From the NCBI GenBank assembly GCA_003254885.1, contig QANT01001012.1, positions 62,001 through 126,000 of the forward strand: 64,000 nucleotides of DNA, read 5' to 3'. The DNA is from Purshia tridentata. Taxonomy: Eukaryota > Streptophyta > Magnoliopsida > Rosales > Rosaceae. This document shows, piece after piece, positions 59,255 through 64,000 of the stretch. The notes below the pieces were generated by a model. It was not told the DNA's origin. It saw only the letters and a program-made list of their open reading frames with translations, and did no database searches. Position 1 is the first letter of the stretch, and each line of letters starts with the position of its first letter. The translations under genes and the position numbers were made by a program.

Positions 59255-61639
59255 TACATTAAATAAGCAAATAACAATTACTGTTGCCAATATAATTGAG
59301 GTAGGATCTTAGGTATTGGCTCTTCAATACGCAACTCAATTTTTATAGTGAATAATTAAAGCCAAAGATCATACCGAAATCACTTTGATAACACCAAAGG
59401 AGATGAGGACATTATTACATACATTACATTTACACCATTTCGTGAACCAATTTTGTATAGTAATGCTAAAGAAGTCATATTTTTAAATCAATATATAATT
59501 TGCTAAATGTAGTTTAAAATTTTAATTTCTCTACCAAAACTCTTTGTAATTGATGAGGAGCTTCAATATTTGAAAATAAAACAAATTAATTAGGAGATTG
59601 AGGTGGTCGATCAAGTATGTTGTCTCTATCTTATGAATTAATTGATCAAGCATGTGCTTCGTAAAATTGATTGAGGTGGTCAAAAAAACTCGAGACAAAA
59701 TGCATGTGGGACATACACGTTGTGGCAACATAGTGACAGGACATCTCTAATTGTAACTATGCTGTGTTTTGTGAATTTGATTATAAGTTATTAGTGTGAT
59801 AAGGAATAAGAAACATCACCAACCAGCTTACGAAAGCTTTAATGAAAATTAATTTCAACTTTATTAGAATCGTCGTTCTTTTAGTTTTGACTAAATAGCC
59901 ATAAGAAGCCATATAAGACATTTGTAGCCGAGGTGGCATGTCATATGTTATACTTGGATGGTACACTCATTATATACGAGCCAAGTGATGGTGATTGGTG
60001 ACCACCACCAACATTAAGCTTCTAAGAAAGGTTGTCTTAAAAACAGGTTTTTAACTTTTAAATTTGTATGGGTTTATTTTGTTACTATTGAAATATTTGT
60101 ATGTAGAGAAAAACTTCAATAGAATTATCATACTATATCACCGTATTTAATAACAGAGAAAACCAATTAAAACATGACATTTAACGTAAGAAAGCATGCT
60201 CCATTAGGACATTTCTTATAATAAAGTGGGACACACATATTGTAAAACTCACCTCATCGTAAAAGATGTCCCATAAAATACTTGATATGGAAAAATAGAA
60301 AAAGAAAAGAGAAAGGGTGTTAAATGGCTAATTGACATGTTTTAATTGATTATTTCTATCACTAAATATAATGACGTGGTAGGACACTTCCCAGGTTATA
60401 TAATGTTCATCCATATTCCATACCCTACATGAAGTTCTCATTGTTTCTTGGCCTCAAAATACAAGGTAGGCGACAAAAAACTGCTGCAAGCAGCAAGAGC
60501 ACTTGATTGAGTGTGGTGTTTTAGGCGCACGTGAAAGCCACAAATGAAAAAGCAATGAAGCCACCACCTTCTTCTTCCACTTCCACAAGGATTGGGACAC
60601 AGAGTGAACACAGGTACAGTGTCGACATTGTATATGGTCGTGTACACGGCCAGAGACATTCTCTATTATTTTGTTAATCATTGTCGCTGAAATCATGGTG
60701 TTTAGGTTGGTATGTACCAAATTATAAAACGACAATGTCAACTAGGTCGCTAGCTGATGATGCATATCCGACTCACACACAGCATGCATATATGTTCACA
60801 ATGTACTTAAATATTAATCTCCCAATTACTATAGTAATATTTACTTAAATTGATTTAATTTTTATAATATTTTTGGGATTGGAGCATCTCCAATAGCTTA
60901 TCTATCTTGACTCCACAGCTTATATATATCTATGCTACAATATTTTTTTAAAAGATGATCTTCATTTTATCAAACTAGTTGTTGGCTCTCTTTATATTGG
61001 CAAACTAATTGATCTGGACCATATATCTTATGTACAAACGAATAAAGAAAAATTCAAAGTTTTCAATCCGTAGATTCCAGGTACGTACCAATGTATAAAA
61101 AAGTAAAATTAAAGTTCTCAATCTGAGTTAATTTATTAATTTACTAAAAAATTCCGAGTTATTTTTCCTAAGTAAAAATTCAATCTCAACAATAATATTG
61201 ATTAGGGTGGCAAAAGAGGCGCTTTTTCTTTTCAAAAAAGTGGCGCCTTTTCCCGAGCATTTATATCGGTGCCGCGTAAATTGTGAGATCCTCCGGGCTT
61301 GCATAAGGTCCAGCCGTTTCTGCACCATGGGGCCCAGGTAGGGCCCACCCACTCAGAGAGGAACCCTGGACGGTCCATATCATTTCTGGCCCACCTCAAC
61401 GCACTCATTCTCGCTCCAAGTCCAACCTTTCCCACCTTTTTTAGTTTTTTAATAATAAAAATTAATTTAAAATATAGTTGATATTCTTCTAATCTTCTTA
61501 CTCTCTCTCTCTCATCTGAGTCGGCGCCTTTTCTCCGCATCCCCTTGATGGCTTCTCGGATCGCATAAACCATCAACATCAAATCACCAATCCCCATAAC
61601 CCACTCTCTCTCTCAATCTCCAAACGGACCCCAATCGCC

Positions 61640-63910
61640 ATGGCCCGAAGATCCGCACAGCTCCTAACCCACCTCCTAAAAACGAAGCCACACCCGATCA
61701 CAACCCGATCCGTAACCTACATGCCCCGACCCGGCGATGGCTCTCCCCGCGCTGTGACGCTAATCCCCGGCGACGGAATCGGCCCCATGGTTACTGGCGC
61801 CGTCGAGCAGGTCATGGACGCGATGCACGCGCCGGTGTACTTCGAGAAGTTCGAGGTCTTCGGCGACATGCCCAAGGTCCCGGAGGAGGTCATCGAGTCG
61901 ATCAAGAAGAACAAGGTGTGCCTGAAGGGTGGGCTAGCGACGCCGATGGGCGGCGGCGTGAGCTCGCTGAATATGCAGCTGAGGCGCGAGCTCGATCTCT
62001 ACGCTTCGCTCGTGAACTGCGTCAATCTGCCTGGCTTGGTTACAAAGCATGAGAATGTTGACATTGTGGTTATCAGGGAAAACACCGAGGGCGAGTACTC
62101 GGGGCTCGAGCACGAGGTCATTCCTGGCGTCGTTGAAAGCCTTAAGGTATCGAATACTGGAATTTCTTAATGTTTGATTCTGTTCAATTTATTGTTGTTA
62201 TCGGATTTATTGCTGATTATTGATTGAATATTTGGTGCTGTTGTTTAATTATGTGGAATCGAATGCATTACCAGTAAAACCAATATTTGTTGGGTATTAT
62301 TATATTGTAAATTGTAATTAACTATGTTTTAACATTGGTGATTGCATTCATCAAACTTGTTTAATATGGATGAGTATGTGTGACACATGACACATGACAC
62401 ATGTTTGGTAATGTTACACCATGGTAGTGACTAGTGAGTAAATCATACTCTTATCATACAATTCATTGTTGGGATTGAACCTTTTCTATTTGGTCCCACA
62501 TGAATATGAAGATTCAGAACTGTGCATTTCAGGAATTTTAGGCTTCTAATTTGCAAGTGATATAGTGCCAATATTTATTGTGTTATTGAATTTTTTGGTA
62601 GTAGTTAATTGGTCTTTAATTTTATTGTATTTTTGGATGAATTAGTGATATTTTTAGTGAAATTAACTGGCCAATAGTGATATTTGAGTATTCAGTCTGT
62701 AAAATGCGATTCAGCTATTGCTGCAGGAATGCACGGCTCCATTCAGCCATTGCTTGCTTGATGGGTTTTTCCTCTTTACAAAAGTTTCCCCTGTATTTTC
62801 TTCCAATTTGAAGGAATGTTTTATTGTTAGCTCCTCCATATTGCATAGTCTGGGAATATATTTGTCACTTATACTAACTCTTTTGCTAGGTGATCACAAA
62901 GTTCTGTTCAGAGCGTATTGCTAGATATGCTTTTGAGTATGCTTACCTGAACAACAGAAAGAAGGTGACTGCTGTGCACAAAGCAAACATTATGAAGCTT
63001 GCTGATGGTCTGTTCTTGGAGTCCTGTCGTGAGGTGGCCACGAATTATCCTGGGATCACGTACAATGAAATAATTGTGGACAACTGCTGCATGCAACTTG
63101 TTTCCAAGCCTGAGCAATTTGATGTCATGGTATGCCAATTACATTCAGTAAATATGATTGTTGGTATGCAACGTAGCTTGCCTGGTTACATTTGTCCATT
63201 TATGTTATTATTAGAAAAAGAGAGTCCGCATGGTAAACATAGGGAATTAGTAAATTACTGTACCAGAATGGATAAATAAAAATACGCTGTATCTCTTTAA
63301 CATTATTGTCTGGGCAAAATTGCAAAAGTGAAATCCTAAATTGAGCTATCTGTGTTTTAAATCTAAGAGGGAGAAAGGGTTATGTGGCTGAAGCAGTCTG
63401 ATTTACATTTTGCAGGTGACACCAAATCTTTATGGTAATCTAGTGGCAAATACAGCAGCTGGTATTGCTGGTGGCACAGGTGTCATGCCAGGAGGTATAT
63501 CCTTTCAAATATTTCAATTATATTCCTTCCGTGATCTCTTAAAATTATATGGAAAAGAAATTCTGCTCCATTTTCCAACATTGTGTTTCTTGTTGGAAAT
63601 TAATAATATTGATGGTTCTGGTGTTTTGCTTGCAGGCAATGTTGGGGCTGATCATGCTATCTTTGAGCAAGGTGCATCAGCAGGAAACGTGGGAAATCAG
63701 AAAATAATTGAGAAGAAGAAAGCAAACCCAGTGGCCCTGCTTCTCTCATCTGCTATGATGTTGAGACATCTGCAGTTTCCTTCTTTTGCGGATCGTTTAG
63801 AAACAGCTGTGGCACGAGTAATATTAGAAGGAAAGTACAGGACAAAGGACCTTGGAGGACAGAGCAGTACCGAAGAGGTTGTTGATGCGGTCATTGCTGC
63901 CTTAGATTGA
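61640..63910 (+). CDS. IDH: NAD-isocitrate dehydrogenase regulatory subunit, mitochondrial
   Basis: Four exons: 61640-62146, 62890-63129, 63416-63494, 63636-63910; 366 aa. Part of the mitochondrial NAD-dependent enzyme of the TCA cycle (isocitrate to 2-oxoglutarate). The first 25-30 residues ([17 protein letters not shown]) are basic and hydroxylated, as in a mitochondrial presequence. Then come [69 protein letters not shown] and [19 protein letters not shown]. The length and the [20 protein letters not shown] tail fit the regulatory IDH1/2 type rather than the catalytic IDH5 type. Exon 1 is GC-rich. Complete within the window. The leader starts somewhere after about 61500. Confidence 0.95.
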
Positions 63911-64000
63911 CAGAGAAGGTATTCTTCAGCTACTGTTCATTCCTTTAGAGTTTTTGGTTTGGCATGGGAGTTTACCAGCCATATATTTTTTTGAACATCC
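63911..64000 (+). other. Start of the isocitrate dehydrogenase 3' UTR
   Basis: The 90 bases after the stop codon at 63908-63910 run to the window edge and are presumably trailer sequence. Confidence 0.6.

Larger units (their letters stand above)
57551..61639. other. Long gene-poor intergenic stretch
   Basis: About 4 kb. The first 400 bp are leader and promoter of the acetyltransferase gene, including a GTGG-rich patch on + (57660-57735). After that it is AT-rich with many short frames that match nothing. An (AT)n tract lies near 58950-58970 and a small tandem duplication at 59153-59254. A TATA-like element with a nearby short ORF lies at 60397-60505. The last 200 bp are the promoter and leader of the isocitrate dehydrogenase gene, with a (CT)n tract at about 61500-61515. 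Confidence 0.55.

Noticed and set aside
61232-61597. 121-residue minus-strand ORF upstream of the isocitrate dehydrogenase gene
   Set aside because: It overlaps the leader and promoter of the + strand gene, has no recognisable domain, and its start lies in the CT-rich leader.
63495-63510. U12-like 5' site (gtatatccttt) at the third intron of the isocitrate dehydrogenase gene
   Set aside because: The ATATCCTTT lies two bases inside a normal GT donor. Using AT as the first base breaks the frame at the AG acceptor, and no TCCTTAAC-like branch point precedes that acceptor. An ordinary GT-AG intron explains it.
1-64000. CRISPR arrays, operons, intact LTR elements or LINE coding regions
   Set aside because: No regularly spaced identical repeats, no reverse transcriptase, integrase or transposase-like frames, and no paired long terminal repeats were seen. 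The mobile DNA visible is MITE- or SINE-sized.

Overview
The window is nuclear DNA of a flowering plant. It is AT-rich, its multi-exon genes have short GT-AG introns, and the proteins carry plant-type transit peptides, RLCK and dirigent domains and a plant EAR-motif zinc finger. The gene content and order style point to a eudicot, most likely a rosid (Rosaceae/Prunus-like). That last step is inference from general appearance only.

Layout. 1-8 kb (+): a receptor-like cytoplasmic kinase, then a cis-prenyltransferase whose only intron lies in the 5' UTR. 8.7-10.6 kb (+): a dead and a live copy of an intronless dirigent gene. 11-17 kb (-): a 20-coding-exon SAC-domain phosphoinositide phosphatase of the RHD4/SAC7 type, containing an intron with U12-type AT-AG signals. 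17-23.9 kb: a repeat-rich stretch (diverged tandem units, two MITEs) around a two-exon C2H2 zinc-finger gene with EAR motifs (-). 23.9-28.3 kb (-): ubiquilin DSK2. 30-35.6 kb (+): a tRNA-nucleotidyltransferase/poly(A)-polymerase-family protein. 35.6-38.7 kb: intergenic with two MITEs and a G-rich patch. 38.7-41.8 kb (+): a B2-type mitotic cyclin with MSA promoter elements. 43.4-44.7 kb (+): intronless plastid phosphoserine aminotransferase. 45.9-52.9 kb (-): the Golgi GRIP-domain golgin. 54.7-57.6 kb (-): a SERAT3-type serine acetyltransferase. 57.6-61.6 kb: gene-poor. 61.6-63.9 kb (+): mitochondrial NAD-isocitrate dehydrogenase regulatory subunit.

For the spliced genes I placed exon ends by eye from splice signals and checked that the exon lengths sum to an open frame ending at the annotated stop. 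The totals are 415, 595, 307, 554, 704, 435, 781, 348 and 366 aa. These are hand-made models, not transcript-supported ones.

How the genes relate. Most are housekeeping genes without a shared pathway. The exception is phosphoserine aminotransferase (makes serine precursor) and serine acetyltransferase (commits serine to cysteine), about 10 kb apart. Nine of the genes have their closest remembered Arabidopsis relatives in one short interval of chromosome 2 (At2g17130 to At2g17640), so the window looks like an old conserved block with small rearrangements. I found no CRISPR, operon, phage-like or obviously novel multi-gene system. The most unusual items are the AT-AG intron, the repeat array around the zinc-finger gene, and the MITE families.
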